Shown here: positions 39,301 through 52,699 of the stretch, one piece after another | Position numbering within the stretch: the first letter of the stretch is position 1 | Layout of the letters: every line of letters starts with the position of its first letter | Assembly (NCBI GenBank): GCA_964057225.1 | Contig: OZ059895.1 | Location: forward strand, 11,718,001-11,782,000 | DNA length: 64,000 nucleotides | Direction of reading: 5' to 3' | Source of the DNA: Auanema rhodensis | Taxonomy: Eukaryota; Nematoda; Chromadorea; Rhabditida; Rhabditidae | Program-made: the position numbers and the translations under genes | Notes under the pieces: model-generated | The model's database searches: none | What the model was told of the DNA's origin: nothing | What the model saw: the letters and a program-made list of their open reading frames with translations, nothing else

Positions 39301-40173
39301 GATATTTTCGCTTAGGACCATACGACGTTGAAAGTACGCCATGCCGCTGATTTTCAATTTTAACTCTTCTGTAACAAATGTTTTCAATTTTCAAGCAGTT
39401 TTACTTAGATAGCTCAACCCAAGGCAGCAAATTATCTTCAATCTTATTTCTATCTTACAGTTATAAACCAGTAGTGAATGAACCATCATCTTACCTTTAC
39501 TGTTTCTATCTATTTTCTATCAAAAGAAACATTGTTTAAACACTATACAACTGTGACACCTTTTTTAATTTCTTGTATTTGGAGTTCATAAGATTTGATA
39601 TCATCGAGGGATCCAGATAGAACGTGGAAAATTACATAACTAACATGAAATTGGGAAAAAATTATAACGAGGATAAGTATGTGAAACATTGAATATCAGA
39701 TATTTTCGCTTAGGACCATACGACGTTGAAAGTACGCCTTGCCGCTGATTTTCAATTTTAACTCTTCTGTAACAAATGTTTCCAATTTCCAAGCAGTTTT
39801 ACTTAGATAGCTCAACCCAAGGCAGCAAATTATCTTCAATCTTATTTCTATCTTACAGTTATAAACCAGTAGTGAATGAACCATCATCTTACCTTCACTG
39901 TTTCTATCTATTTCCTATCAAAAGAAACATTGTTTAAACACTATACAACTGTGAAACCTTTTTCAATTTCTTGTATTTGGAGATCATAAGATTTGATATC
40001 ATTGAGGGATCCAGATAGAACGTGGAAAATTACGTAACTAACATGAAATTGGAAAAAAACTATAACGAGGATAAGTATGTGAATCATTGAATATCAGATA
40101 TTTTCGCTTAGGACCATACCACGTTGAAAGTACGCCATGCCGCTGAATTTCAATTTTAACTCTTTTGTAACAA
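35402..40173 (+). repeat. 3-monomer higher-order repeat, four tandem copies of 1,193 bp
   Basis: Units begin at 35402, 36595, 37788 and 38981, exactly 1,193 bp apart. In each, monomer 1 carries GTTAATAAACC, TATCAGTACAAATATTG and TATTTAGAGCTC. Monomer 2 carries CAGTAGTGAATG, TTTAAACAC and CGCCTTGCCG at its end (CGCCATGCCG in the preceding partial pair). Monomer 3 begins ATGTTTCCAATTTCC. The second half of monomer 3 exists in two forms: units 1-2 have GACACC with GAGTTC, units 3-4 have GAAACC with GAGATC and a GCTGAATTTC end. A partial relative lies at 27,050-29,037, which holds a two-monomer then a three-monomer unit. Confidence 0.9.
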
Positions 40174-43100
40174 ATGTTTTCAATTTCCAAGCAGTTTTAC
40201 TCAGATAGCTTAACCCAAGGCAGCAAATTATCTTCAATATTATTTCTATCTTACAGTTATAAACCAATAGTTAATGAACCATCATCTTACCCTTACCGTT
40301 TCTATCTATTTCCTATCGAAACCAACTTTGTTCAAAAACTATACAACTGTGAAACCTTTTTTAATTTCTTGTATTTGGAGCTCATAAGATTTGATATCAT
40401 CGAGGGATCCAGATAGAACGTGGAAAATTACATAACTACCATGAAATTGGAAAAAAACTATAACGAGGGTAAGTATGTAAATCATTGAATATCAGATATT
40501 TTTGCTTACAACTATACCACGTTGTAAGTACGCCATGCCGCTGATTTTCAATTTTAATTCTTTTGTAAAAAATGTTTTCAATTTTCAAGCAGTTTTACTC
40601 AGATAGCTTAACCCAAGGCAGCAAATTATCTTCAATATTATTTCTATCTTATAGTTATAAACCAATAGTTAATGAACCATCATTTTACCCTTACCGTTTC
40701 TATCTATTTCCTATCGAAACCAACTTTGTTCAAAAACTATACAACTGTGAAACCTTTTTTAATTTCTTGTATTTGGAGCTCATAAGATTTGATATCATTG
40801 AGGGATCCAGATAGAACGTGGAAAATTACATAACTAACATGAAATTGGGAAAAAATTATAACGAGGATAAGTATGTGAAACATTGAATATCAGATATTTT
40901 CGCTTAGGACCATACGACGTTGAAAGTACGCCATGCCGCTGATTTTCAATTTTAACTCTTCTGTAACAAATGTTTTCAATTTCCAAGCAGTTTTACTTAG
41001 ATAGCTCAACCCAAGGCAGCAAATTATCTTCAATATTATTTCTATCTTACAGTTATAAACCAATAGTTAATAAACCATCATCTTACCTTTACTGTTTCTA
41101 TGTATTTTCTATCAGTACAAATATTGTTCAAACACTATACAACTGTGAAACCTTTTTTAATTTCTTGTATTTAGAGCTCATAAGATTTGATATCATTGAG
41201 GGATCCAGATAGAACGTGGAAAATTACGTAACTAACATGAAATTGGGAAAAAGTATAACGAGGATAAGTATGTGAAACATTGAATATCAGATATTTTCGC
41301 TTAGGACCATACGACGTTGAAAGTACGCCATGCCGCTGATTTTCAATTTTAACTCTTCTGTAACAAATGTTTTCAATTTTCAAGCAGTTTTACTTAGATA
41401 GCTCAACCCAAGGCAGCAAATTATCTTCAATCTTATTTCTATCTTACAGTTATAAACCAGCAGTGAATGAACCATCATCTTACCTTTACTGTTTCTATCT
41501 ATTTTCTATCAAAAGAAACATTGTTTAAACACTATACAACTGTGACACCTTTTTTAATTTCTTGTATTTGGAGTTCATAAGATTTGATATCATCGAGGGA
41601 TCCAGATAGAACGTGGAAAATTACATAACTAACATGAAATTGGGAAAAAATTATAACGAGGATAAGTATGTGAAACATTGAATATCAGATATTTTCGCTT
41701 AGGACCATACGACGTTGAAAGTACGCCTTGCCGCTGATTTTCAATTTTAACTCTTTTGTAAAAAATGTTTTCAAATTTCAAGCAGTTTTACTTAGATAGC
41801 TCAACCCAAGGCAGCAAATTATCTTCAATCTTATTTCTATCTTACAGTTATAAACCAGTAGTGAATGAACCATCATCTTACCCTTACCGTTTCTATCTAA
41901 TTCCTATCGAAACCAACTTTGTTCAAAAACTATACAACTGTGAAACCTTTTTTAATTTCTTGTATTTGGAGCTCATAAGATTTGATATCATTGAGGGATC
42001 CAGATAGAACGTGGAAAATTACATAACTAACATGAAATTGGGAAAAAATTATAACGAGGATAAGTATGTGAAACATTGAATATCAGATATTTTCGCTTAG
42101 GACCATACGACGTTGAAAGTACGCCATGCCGCTGATTTTCAATTTTAACTCTTCTGTAACAAATGTTTTCAATTTCCAAGCAGTTTTACTTAGATAGCTC
42201 AACCCAAGGCAGCAAATTATCTTCAATATTATTTCTATCTTACAGTTATAAACCAGTAGTGAATGAACCATCATCTTACCTTCACTGTTTCTATCTATTT
42301 CCTATCAGAAGAAACATTGTTTAAACACTATACAACTGTGACACCTTTTTTAATTTCTTGTATTTGGAGTTCATAAGATTTGATATCATCGAGGGATCCA
42401 GATAGAACGTGGAAAATTACATAACTAACATGAAATTGGGAAAAAATTATAACGAGGATAAGTATGTGAAACATTGAATATCAGATATTTTCGCTTAGGA
42501 CCATACGACGTTGAAAGTACGCCTTGCCGCTGATTTTCAATTTTAACTCTTCTGTAACAAATGTTTCCAATTTCCAAGCAGTTTTACTTAGATAGCTCAA
42601 CCCAAGGCAGCAAATTATCTTCAATCTTATTTCTATCTTACAGTTATAAACCAGTAGTGAATGAACCATCATCTTACCTTCACTGTTTCTATCTATTTCC
42701 TATCAAAAGAAACATTGTTTAAACACTATACAACTGTGAAACCTTTTTTAATTTCTTGTATTTGGAGATCATAAGATTTGATATCATTGAGGGATCCAGA
42801 TAGAACGTGGAAAATTACGTAACTAACATGAAATTGGAAAAAACTATAACGAGGATAAGTATGTGAATCAATGAATATCAGATATTTTCGCTTAGGACCA
42901 TACCACGTTGAAAGTACGCCATGCCGCTGAATTTCAATTTTAACTCTTTTGTAACAAATGTTTTCAATTTTCAAGCAGTTTTACTCAGATAGCTTAACCC
43001 AAGGCAGCAAATTATCTTCAATATTATTTCTATCTTACAGTTATAAACCAATGGTTAATGAACCATCATCTTACCTTCACTGTTTCTATCTATTTCCTAT

Positions 43101-43426
43101 CAAAAGAAACATTGTTTAAACACTATACAACTGTGAAACCTTTTTTAATTTCTTGTATTTGGAGCTCATAAGATTTGATATCATTGAGGGATCCAGATAG
43201 AACGTGGAAAATTACATAACTAACATGAAATTGGGAAAAAATTATAACGAGGATAAGTATGTGAAACATTGAATATCAGATATTTTCGCCTAGGACCATA
43301 GCACGTTGAAAGTACGCCATGCCGCTGATTTTCAATTTTAACTCTTTTGTAACAAATGTTTTCAATTTTTAAGCAGTTTTACTTAGATAGCTTAACCCAA
43401 GGCAGCAAATTATCTTCAATCTTTTT
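38986..43426 (+). repeat. Second copy of the 27.9-32.3 kb segment
   Basis: Monomer starts are 38981, 39378, 39776, 40174, 40572, 40970, 41367, 41765, 42163, 42561, 42958 and 43356. Identity to the first copy is nearly complete by eye across about 4.4 kb. The fourth 3-monomer unit (38,981-40,173) is also the start of this copy, so the two repeat systems share an edge. Confidence 0.85.
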
Positions 43427-43752
43427 TCTATCTTACAGTTATAAACCAGTAGTGAATGAACGATCATCTTACCCTTACCGTTTCTATCTATTCCCTATCG
43501 AAACCAACTTTGTTCAAAAACTATACAACTGTGAAACCTTTTTTAATTTCTTGTATTTGGAGCTCATAAGATTTGATATCATTGAGGGATCCAGATAGAA
43601 CGTGGAAAATTACGTAACTAACATGAAATTGGAAGAAACTATAACGAGGATAAGTATGTGAATCATTGAATATCAGATATTTTCGCTTAGGACCATACCA
43701 CGTTGAAAGTACGCCATGCCGCTGATTTTCAATTTTAACTCTTTTGTAACAA

Positions 43753-46700
43753 ATGTTTTCAATTTTCAAGCAGTTTTACTCAGATAGCTTAACCCAAGGC
43801 AGCAAATTATCTTCAATATTATTTCTATCTTACAGTTATAAACCAATGGTTAATGAACCATCATCTTACCCTTACCGTTTCTATCTATTTCCTATCAAAA
43901 GCAACTTTGTTCAAACACTATACAACTGTGAAACCTTTTTTAATTTCTTGTATTTGGAGCTCATAAGATTTGATATCATTGAGGGATCCAGATAGAACGT
44001 GGAAAATTACATAACTAACATGAAATTGGGAAAAAATTATAACGAGGATAAGTATGTGAAACATTGAATATCAGATATTTTCGCCTAGGACCATAGCACG
44101 TTGAAAGTACGCCATGCCGCTGATTTTCAATTTTAACTCTTTTGTAACAAATGTTTTCAATTTTTAAGCAGTTTTACTTAGATAGCTTAACCCAAGGCAG
44201 CAAATTATCTTCAATCTTTTTTCTATCTTACAGTTATAAACCAGTAGTGAATGAACGATCATCTTACCCTTACCGTTTCTATCTATTCCCTATCGAAACC
44301 AACTTTGTTCAAAAACTATACAACTGTGAAACCTTTTTTAATTTCTTGTATTTGGAGCTCATAAGATTTGATATCATTGAGGGATCCAGATAGAACGTGG
44401 AAAATTACGTAACTAACATGAAATTGGAAGAAACTATAACGAGGATAAGTATGTGAATCATTGAATATCAGATATTTTCGCTTAGGACCATACCACGTTG
44501 AAAGTACGCCATGCCGCTGATTTTCAATTTTAACTCTTCTGTATTAAATGTTTTCAATTTTCAAGCAGTTTTACTCAGATAGCTTAACCCAAGGCAGCAA
44601 ATTATCTTCAATATTATTTCTATCTTACAGTTATAAACCAATAGTTAATGAACCATCATCTTACCCTTACCGTTTCTATCTATTTCCTATCGAAACCAAC
44701 TTTGTTCAAAAACTATACAACTGTGAAACCTTTTTTAATTTCTTGTATTTGGAGCTCATAAGATTTGATATCATCGAGGGATCCAGATAGAACGTGGAAA
44801 ATTACATAACTACCATGAAATTGGAAAAAAACTATAACGAGGGTAAGTATGTAAATCATTGAATATCAGATATTTTTGCTTACAACTATACCACGTTGTA
44901 AGTACGCCATGCCGCTGATTTTCAATTTTAATTCTTTTGTAAAAAATGTTTTCAATTTTCAAGCAGTTTTACTCAGATAGCTTAACCCAAGGCAGCAAAT
45001 TATCTTCAATATTATTTCTATCTTATAGTTATAAACCAATAGTTAATGAACCATCATCTTACCCTTACCGTTTCTATCTATTTCCTATCGAAACCAACTT
45101 TGTTCAAAAACTATACAACTGTGAAACCTTTTTTAATTTCTTGTATTTGGAGCTCATAAGATTTGATATCATTGAGGGATCCAGATAGAACGTGGAAAAT
45201 TACATAACTAACATGAAATTGGGAAAAAATTATAACGAGGATAAGTATGTGAAACATTGAATATCAGATATTTTCGCTTAGGACCATACGACGTTGAAAG
45301 TACGCCATGCCGCTGATTTTCAATTTTAACTCTTCTGTAACAAATGTTTTCAATTTCCAAGCAGTTTTACTTAGATAGCTCAACCCAAGGCAGCAAATTA
45401 TCTTCAATATTATTTCTATCTTACAGTTATAAACCAATAGTTAATAAACCATCATCTTACCTTTACTGTTTCTATCTATTTTCTATCAGTACAAATATTG
45501 TTCAAACACTATACAACTGTGAAACCTTTTTTAATTTCTTGTATTTAGAGCTCATAAGATTTGATATCATTGAGGGATCCAGATAGAACGTGGAAAATTA
45601 CGTAACTAACATGAAATTGGGAAAAAGTATAACGAGGATAAGTATGTGAAACATTGAATATCAGATATTTTCGCTTAGGACCATACGACGTTGAAAGTAC
45701 GCCATGCCGCTGATTTTCAATTTTAACTCTTCTGTAACAAATGTTTTCAATTTTCAAGCAGTTTTACTTAGATAGCTCAACCCAAGGCAGCAAATTATCT
45801 TCAATCTTATTTCTATCTTACAGTTATAAACCAGTAGTGAATGAACCATCATCTTACCTTTACTGTTTCTATCTATTTTCTATCAAAAGAAACATTGTTT
45901 AAACACTATACAACTGTGAAACCTTTTTTAATTTCTTGTATTTGGAGATCATAAGATTTGATATCATTGAGGGATCCAGATAGAACGTGGAAAATTACGT
46001 AACTAACATGAAATTGGAAAAAACTATAACGAGGATAAGTATGTGAATCAATGAATATCAGATATTTTCGCTTAGGACCATACCACGTTGAAAGTACGCC
46101 ATGCCGCTGAATTTCAATTTTAACTCTTTTGTAACAAATGTTTTCAATTTTCAAGCAGTTTTACTCAGATAGCTTAACCCAAGGCAGCAAATTATCTTCA
46201 ATATTATTTCTATCTTACAGTTATAAACCAATGGTTAATGAACCATCATCTTACCCTTACCGTTTCTATCTATTTCCTATCAAAAGCAACTTTGTTCAAA
46301 CACTATACAACTGTGAAACCTTTTTTAATTTCTTGTATTTGGAGCTCATAAGATTTGATATCATTGAGGGATCCAGATAGAACGTGGAAAATTACATAAC
46401 TAACATGAAATTGGGAAAAAATTATAACGAGGATAAGTATGTGAAACATTGAATATCAGATATTTTCGCCTAGGACCATAGCACGTTGAAAGTACGCCAT
46501 GCCGCTGATTTTCAATTTTAACTCTTTTGTAACAAATGTTTTCAATTTTTAAGCAGTTTTACTTAGATAGCTTAACCCAAGGCAGCAAATTATCTTTAAT
46601 CTTTTTTCTATCTTACAGTTATAAACCAGTAGTGAATGAACGATCATCTTACCCTTACCGTTTCTATCTATTCCCTATCGAAACCAACTTTGTTCAAAAA

Positions 46701-49700
46701 CTATACAACTGTGAAACCTTTTTTAATTTCTTGTATTTAGAGCTCATAAGATTTGATATCATTGAGGGATCCAGATAGAACGTGGAAAATTACGTAACTA
46801 ACATGAAATTGGGAAAAAGTATAACGAGGATAAGTATGTGAAACATTGAATATCAGATATTTTCGCTTAGGACCATACGACGTTGAAAGTACGCCATGCC
46901 GCTGATTTTCAATTTTAACTCTTCTGTAACAAATGTTTTCAATTTTCAAGCAGTTTTACTTAGATAGCTCAACCCAAGGCAGCAAATTATCTTCAATCTT
47001 ATTTCTATCTTACATTTATAAACCAGTAGTGAATGAACCATCATCTTACCTTTACTGTTTCTATCTATTTTCTATCAAAAGAAACATTGTTTAAACACTA
47101 TACAACTGTGACACCTTTTTTAATTTCTTGTATTTGGAGTTCATAAGATTTGATATCATCGAGGGATCCAGATAGAACGTGGAAAATTACATAACTAACA
47201 TGAAATTGGGAAAAAATTATAACGAGGATAAGTATGTGAAACATTGAATATCAGATATTTTCGCTTAGGACCATACGACGTTGAAAGTACGCCTTGCCGC
47301 TGATTTTCAATTTTAACTCTTTTGTAAAAAATGTTTTCAAATTTCAAGCAGTTTTACTTAGATAGCTCAACCCAAGGCAGCAAATTATCTTCAATCTTAT
47401 TTCTATCTTACAGTTATAAACCAGTAGTGAATGAACCATCATCTTACCCTTACCGTTTCTATCTATTTCCTATCGAAACCAACTTTGTTCAAAAACTATA
47501 CAACTGTGAAACCTTTTTTAATTTCTTGTATTTGGAGCTCATAAGATTTGATATCATTGAGGGATCCAGATAGAACGTGGAAAATTACATAACTAACATG
47601 AAATTGGGAAAAAATTATAACGAGGATAAGTATGTGAAACATTGAATATCAGATATTTTCGCTTAGGACCATACGACGTTGAAAGTACGCCATGCCGCTG
47701 ATTTTCAATTTTAACTCTTCTGTAACAAATGTTTTCAATTTCCAAGCAGTTTTACTTAGATAGCTCAACCCAAGGCAGCAAATTATCTTCAATATTATTT
47801 CTATCTTACAGTTATAAACCAATAGTTAATAAACCATCATCTTACCTTTACTGTTTCTATCTATTTTCTATCAGTACAAATATTGTTCAAACACTATACA
47901 ACTGTGAAACCTTTTTTAATTTCTTGTATTTAGAGCTCATAAGATTTGATATCATTGAGGGATCCAGATAGAACGTGGAAAATTACGTAACTAACATGAA
48001 ATTGGGAAAAAGTATAACGAGGATAAGTATGTGAAACATTGAATATCAGATATTTTCGCTTAGGACCATACGACGTTGAAAGTACGCCATGCCGCTGATT
48101 TTCAATTTTAACTCTTCTGTAACAAATGTTTTCAATTTTCAAGCAGTTTTACTTAGATAGCTCAACCCAAGGCAGCAAATTATCTTCAATCTTATTTCTA
48201 TCTTACAGTTATAAACCAGTAGTGAATGAACCATCATCTTACCTTTACTGTTTCTATCTATTTTCTATCAAAAGAAACATTGTTTAAACACTATACAACT
48301 GTGAAACCTTTTTTAATTTCTTGTATTTGGAGATCATAAGATTTGATATCATTGAGGGATCCAGATAGAACGTGGAAAATTACGTAACTAACATGAAATT
48401 GGAAAAAAACTATAACGAGGATAAGTATGTGAATCAATGAATATCAGATATTTTCGCTTAGGACCATACCACGTTGAAAGTACGCCATGCCGCTGAATTT
48501 CAATTTTAACTCTTTTGTAACAAATGTTTTCAATTTTCAAGCAGTTTTACTCAGATAGCTTAACCCAAGGCAGCAAATTATCTTCAATATTATTTCTATC
48601 TTACAGTTATAAACCAATGGTTAATGAACCATCATCTTACCCTTACCGTTTCTATCTATTTCCTATCAAAAGCAACTTTGTTCAAACACTATACAACTGT
48701 GAAACCTTTTTTAATTTCTTGTATTTGGAGCTCATAAGATTTGATATCATTGAGGGATCCAGATAGAACGTGGAAAATTACATAACTAACATGAAATTGG
48801 GAAAAAATTATAACGAGGATAAGTATGTGAAACATTGAATATCAGATATTTTCGCCTAGGACCATAGCACGTTGAAAGTACGCCATGCCGCTGATTTTCA
48901 ATTTTAACTCTTTTGTAACAAATGTTTTCAATTTTTAAGCAGTTTTACTTAGATAGCTTAACCCAAGGCAGCAAATTATCTTTAATCTTTTTTCTATCTT
49001 ACAGTTATAAACCAGTAGTGAATGAACGATCATCTTACCCTTACCGTTTCTATCTATTCCCTATCGAAACCAACTTTGTTCAAAAACTATACAACTGTGA
49101 AACCTTTTTTAATTTCTTGTATTTAGAGCTCATAAGATTTGATATCATTGAGGGATCCAGATAGAACGTGGAAAATTACGTAACTAACATGAAATTGGGA
49201 AAAAGTATAACGAGGATAAGTATGTGAAACATTGAATATCAGATATTTTCGCTTAGGACCATACGACGTTGAAAGTACGCCATGCCGCTGATTTTCAATT
49301 TTAACTCTTCTGTAACAAATGTTTTCAATTTTCAAGCAGTTTTACTTAGATAGCTCAACCCAAGGCAGCAAATTATCTTCAATCTTATTTCTATCTTACA
49401 TTTATAAACCAGTAGTGAATGAACCATCATCTTACCTTTACTGTTTCTATCTATTTTCTATCAAAAGAAACATTGTTTAAACACTATACAACTGTGACAC
49501 CTTTTTTAATTTCTTGTATTTGGAGTTCATAAGATTTGATATCATCGAGGGATCCAGATAGAACGTGGAAAATTACATAACTAACATGAAATTGGGAAAA
49601 AATTATAACGAGGATAAGTATGTGAAACATTGAATATCAGATATTTTCGCTTAGGACCATACGACGTTGAAAGTACGCCTTGCCGCTGATTTTCAATTTT

Positions 49701-52101
49701 AACTCTTTTGTAAAAAATGTTTTCAAATTTCAAGCAGTTTTACTTAGATAGCTCAACCCAAGGCAGCAAATTATCTTCAATCTTATTTCTATCTTACAGT
49801 TATAAACCAGTAGTGAATGAACCATCATCTTACCCTTACCGTTTCTATCTATTTCCTATCGAAACCAACTTTGTTCAAAAACTATACAACTGTGAAACCT
49901 TTTTTAATTTCTTGTATTTGGAGCTCATAAGATTTGATATCATTGAGGGATCCAGATAGAACGTGGAAAATTACATAACTAACATGAAATTGGGAAAAAA
50001 TTATAACGAGGATAAGTATGTGAAACATTGAATATCAGATATTTTCGCTTAGGACCATACGACGTTGAAAGTACGCCATGCCGCTGATTTTCAATTTTAA
50101 CTCTTCTGTAACAAATGTTTTCAATTTCCAAGCAGTTTTACTTAGATAGCTCAACCCAAGGCAGCAAATTATCTTCAATATTATTTCTATCTTACAGTTA
50201 TAAACCAGTAGTGAATGAACCATCATCTTACCTTCACTGTTTCTATCTATTTCCTATCAAAAGAAACATTGTTTAAACACTATACAACTGTGACACCTTT
50301 TTTAATTTCTTGTATTTGGAGTTCATAAGATTTGATATCATCGAGGGATCCAGATAGAACGTGGAAAATTACATAACTAACATGAAATTGGGAAAAAATT
50401 ATAACGAGGATAAGTATGTGAAACATTGAATATCAGATATTTTCGCTTAGGACCATACGACGTTGAAAGTACGCCTTGCCGCTGATTTTCAATTTTAACT
50501 CTTCTGTAACAAATGTTTCCAATTTCCAAGCAGTTTTACTTAGATAGCTCAACCCAAGGCAGCAAATTATCTTCAATCTTATTTCTATCTTACAGTTATA
50601 AACCAGTAGTGAATGAACCATCATCTTACCTTCACTGTTTCTATCTATTTCCTATCAAAAGAAACATTGTTTAAACACTATACAACTGTGAAACCTTTTT
50701 TAATTTCTTGTATTTGGAGATCATAAGATTTGATATCATTGAGGGATCCAGATAGAACGTGGAAAATTACGTAACTAACATGAAATTGGAAAAAACTATA
50801 ACGAGGATAAGTATGTGAATCAATGAATATCAGATATTTTCGCTTAGGACCATACCACGTTGAAAGTACGCCATGCCGCTGAATTTCAATTTTAACTCTT
50901 TTGTAACAAATGTTTTCAATTTTCAAGCAGTTTTACTCAGATAGCTTAACCCAAGGCAGCAAATTATCTTCAATATTATTTCTATCTTACAGTTATAAAC
51001 CAATGGTTAATGAACCATCATCTTACCCTTACCGTTTCTATCTATTTCCTATCAAAAGCAACTTTGTTCAAACACTATACAACTGTGAAACCTTTTTTAA
51101 TTTCTTGTATTTGGAGCTCATAAGATTTGATATCATTGAGGGATCCAGATAGAACGTGGAAAATTACATAACTAACATGAAATTGGGAAAAAATTATAAC
51201 GAGGATAAGTATGTGAAACATTGAATATCAGATATTTTCGCCTAGGACCATAGCACGTTGAAAGTACGCCATGCCGCTGATTTTCAATTTTAACTCTTTT
51301 GTAACAAATGTTTTCAATTTTTAAGCAGTTTTACTTAGATAGCTCAACCCAAGGCAGCAAATTATCTTCAATATTATTTCTATCTTACAGTTATAAACCA
51401 GTAGTGAATGAACGATCATCTTACCCTTACCGTTTCTATCTATTCCCTATCGAAACCAACTTTGTTCAAAAACTATACAACTGTGAAACCTTTTTTAATT
51501 TCTTGTATTTGGAGCTCATAAGATTTGATATCATTGAGGGATCCAGATAGAACGTGGAAAATTACGTAACTAACATGAAATTGGAAGAAACTATAACGAG
51601 GATAAGTATGTGAATCATTGAATATCAGATATTTTCGCTTAGGACCATACCACGTTGAAAGTACGCCATGCCGCTGATTTTCAATTTTAACTCTTCTGTA
51701 TTAAATGTTTTCAATTTTCAAGCAGTTTTACTCAGATAGCTTAACCCAAGGCAGCAAATTATCTTCAATATTATTTTTATCTTACAGTTATAAACCAATA
51801 GTTAATGAACCATCATCTTACCTTTACTGTTTCTATCTATTTCCTATCGAAAGCAACTTTGTTCAAACACTATACAACTGTGAAACCTTTTTTAATTTCT
51901 TGTATTTGGAGCTCATAAGATTTGATATCATTGAGGGATCCAGATAGAACGTGGAAAATTACGTAACTAACATGAAATTGGAAGAAACTATAACGAGGAT
52001 AAGTATGTGAATCATTGAATATCAGATATTTTCGCTTAGGACCATACCACGTTGAAAGTACGCCATGCCGCTGATTTTCAATTTTAACTCTTCTGTATTA
52101 A
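43753..52101 (+). repeat. 6-monomer higher-order repeat (2,386 bp)
   Basis: A diagnostic pair of monomers starts at 43753, 46138, 48524 and 50910, spaced 2,385, 2,386 and 2,386 bp. Its first monomer has CAATGGTTAATG with TATCAAAAGCAAC and a CGCCTAGGACCATAGCACG end. Its second has AATTTTTAAGCAG and GAACGATCATC. The four monomers after the pair are alike for the second and third units over most of their length. From about 45,050 to 47,790 the match to 47,436-50,175 is close. In the unit at 48524 the last two monomers (50115 and 50513) are replaced by relatives of 42163 and 42561. The dimer 43356/43753 is also followed by a second 43356-like monomer at 44151. Confidence 0.82.
44548..45740 (+). 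repeat. Third copy of a rare-variant trimer
   Basis: Monomers 44548, 44946 and 45344 repeat the unusual trimer seen at 29038 and 40174. Markers are GAGGGTAAGTATG at 44,840, TTTTTGCTTACAACTATACC, CACGTTGTAAGTACG and TTCTTTTGTAAAAAATG. The offset from 40174 is 4,374 bp (11 monomers). This copy reads CCATCATCTTACCC and CTATCTATTTTC where the other two have CCATCATTTTACCC and CTATGTATTTTC, so it is either older or not derived from those copies. Confidence 0.8.
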
Positions 52102-52498
52102 ATGTTTTCAATTTTCAAGCAGTTTTACTCAGATAGCTTAACCCAAGGCAGCAAATTATCTTCAATATTATTTTTATCTTACAGTTATAAACCAATAGTT
52201 AATGAACCATCATCTTACCTTTACTGTTTCTATCTATTTCCTATCGAAAGCAACTTTGTTCAAACACTATACAACTGTGAAACCTTTTTTAATTTCTTGT
52301 ATTTGGAGCTCATAAGATTTGATATCATTGAGGGATCCAGATAGAACGTGGAAAATTACGTAACTAACATGAAATTGGAAAAAACTATAACGAGGATAAG
52401 TATGTAAATCATTGAATATCAGATATTTTCGCTTACGACCATACCACGTTGAAAGTACGCCATGCCGCTGATTTTCAATTTTAACTCTTTTGAAACAA
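51705..52498 (+). repeat. Single-monomer tandem duplication
   Basis: Monomers 51705 and 52102 are identical by eye over about their first 275 bases, including the rare TTATTTTTATCTTACAG and the TGTATTAAATG entry. They differ after GAAATTGGAA: the first reads GGAAGAAAC with GTGAATC and CTTAGGACC, the second GGAAAAAAC with GTAAATC and CTTACGACC. The exchange point therefore lies in the second half of the monomer. Confidence 0.8.
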
Positions 52499-52699
52499 AT
52501 GTTTTCAATTTTTAAGCAGTTTTACTTAGATAGCTCAACCCAAGGCAGCAAATTATCTTCAATCTTTTTTCTATCTTACAGTTATAAACCAGTAGTGAAT
52601 GAACCATCATCTTACCTTTACTATTTCTATCTATTTCTTATCAGAACCAACTTTGTTCAAACACTATACAACTGAGAAGCCTTTTTTAATTTCTTGTAT

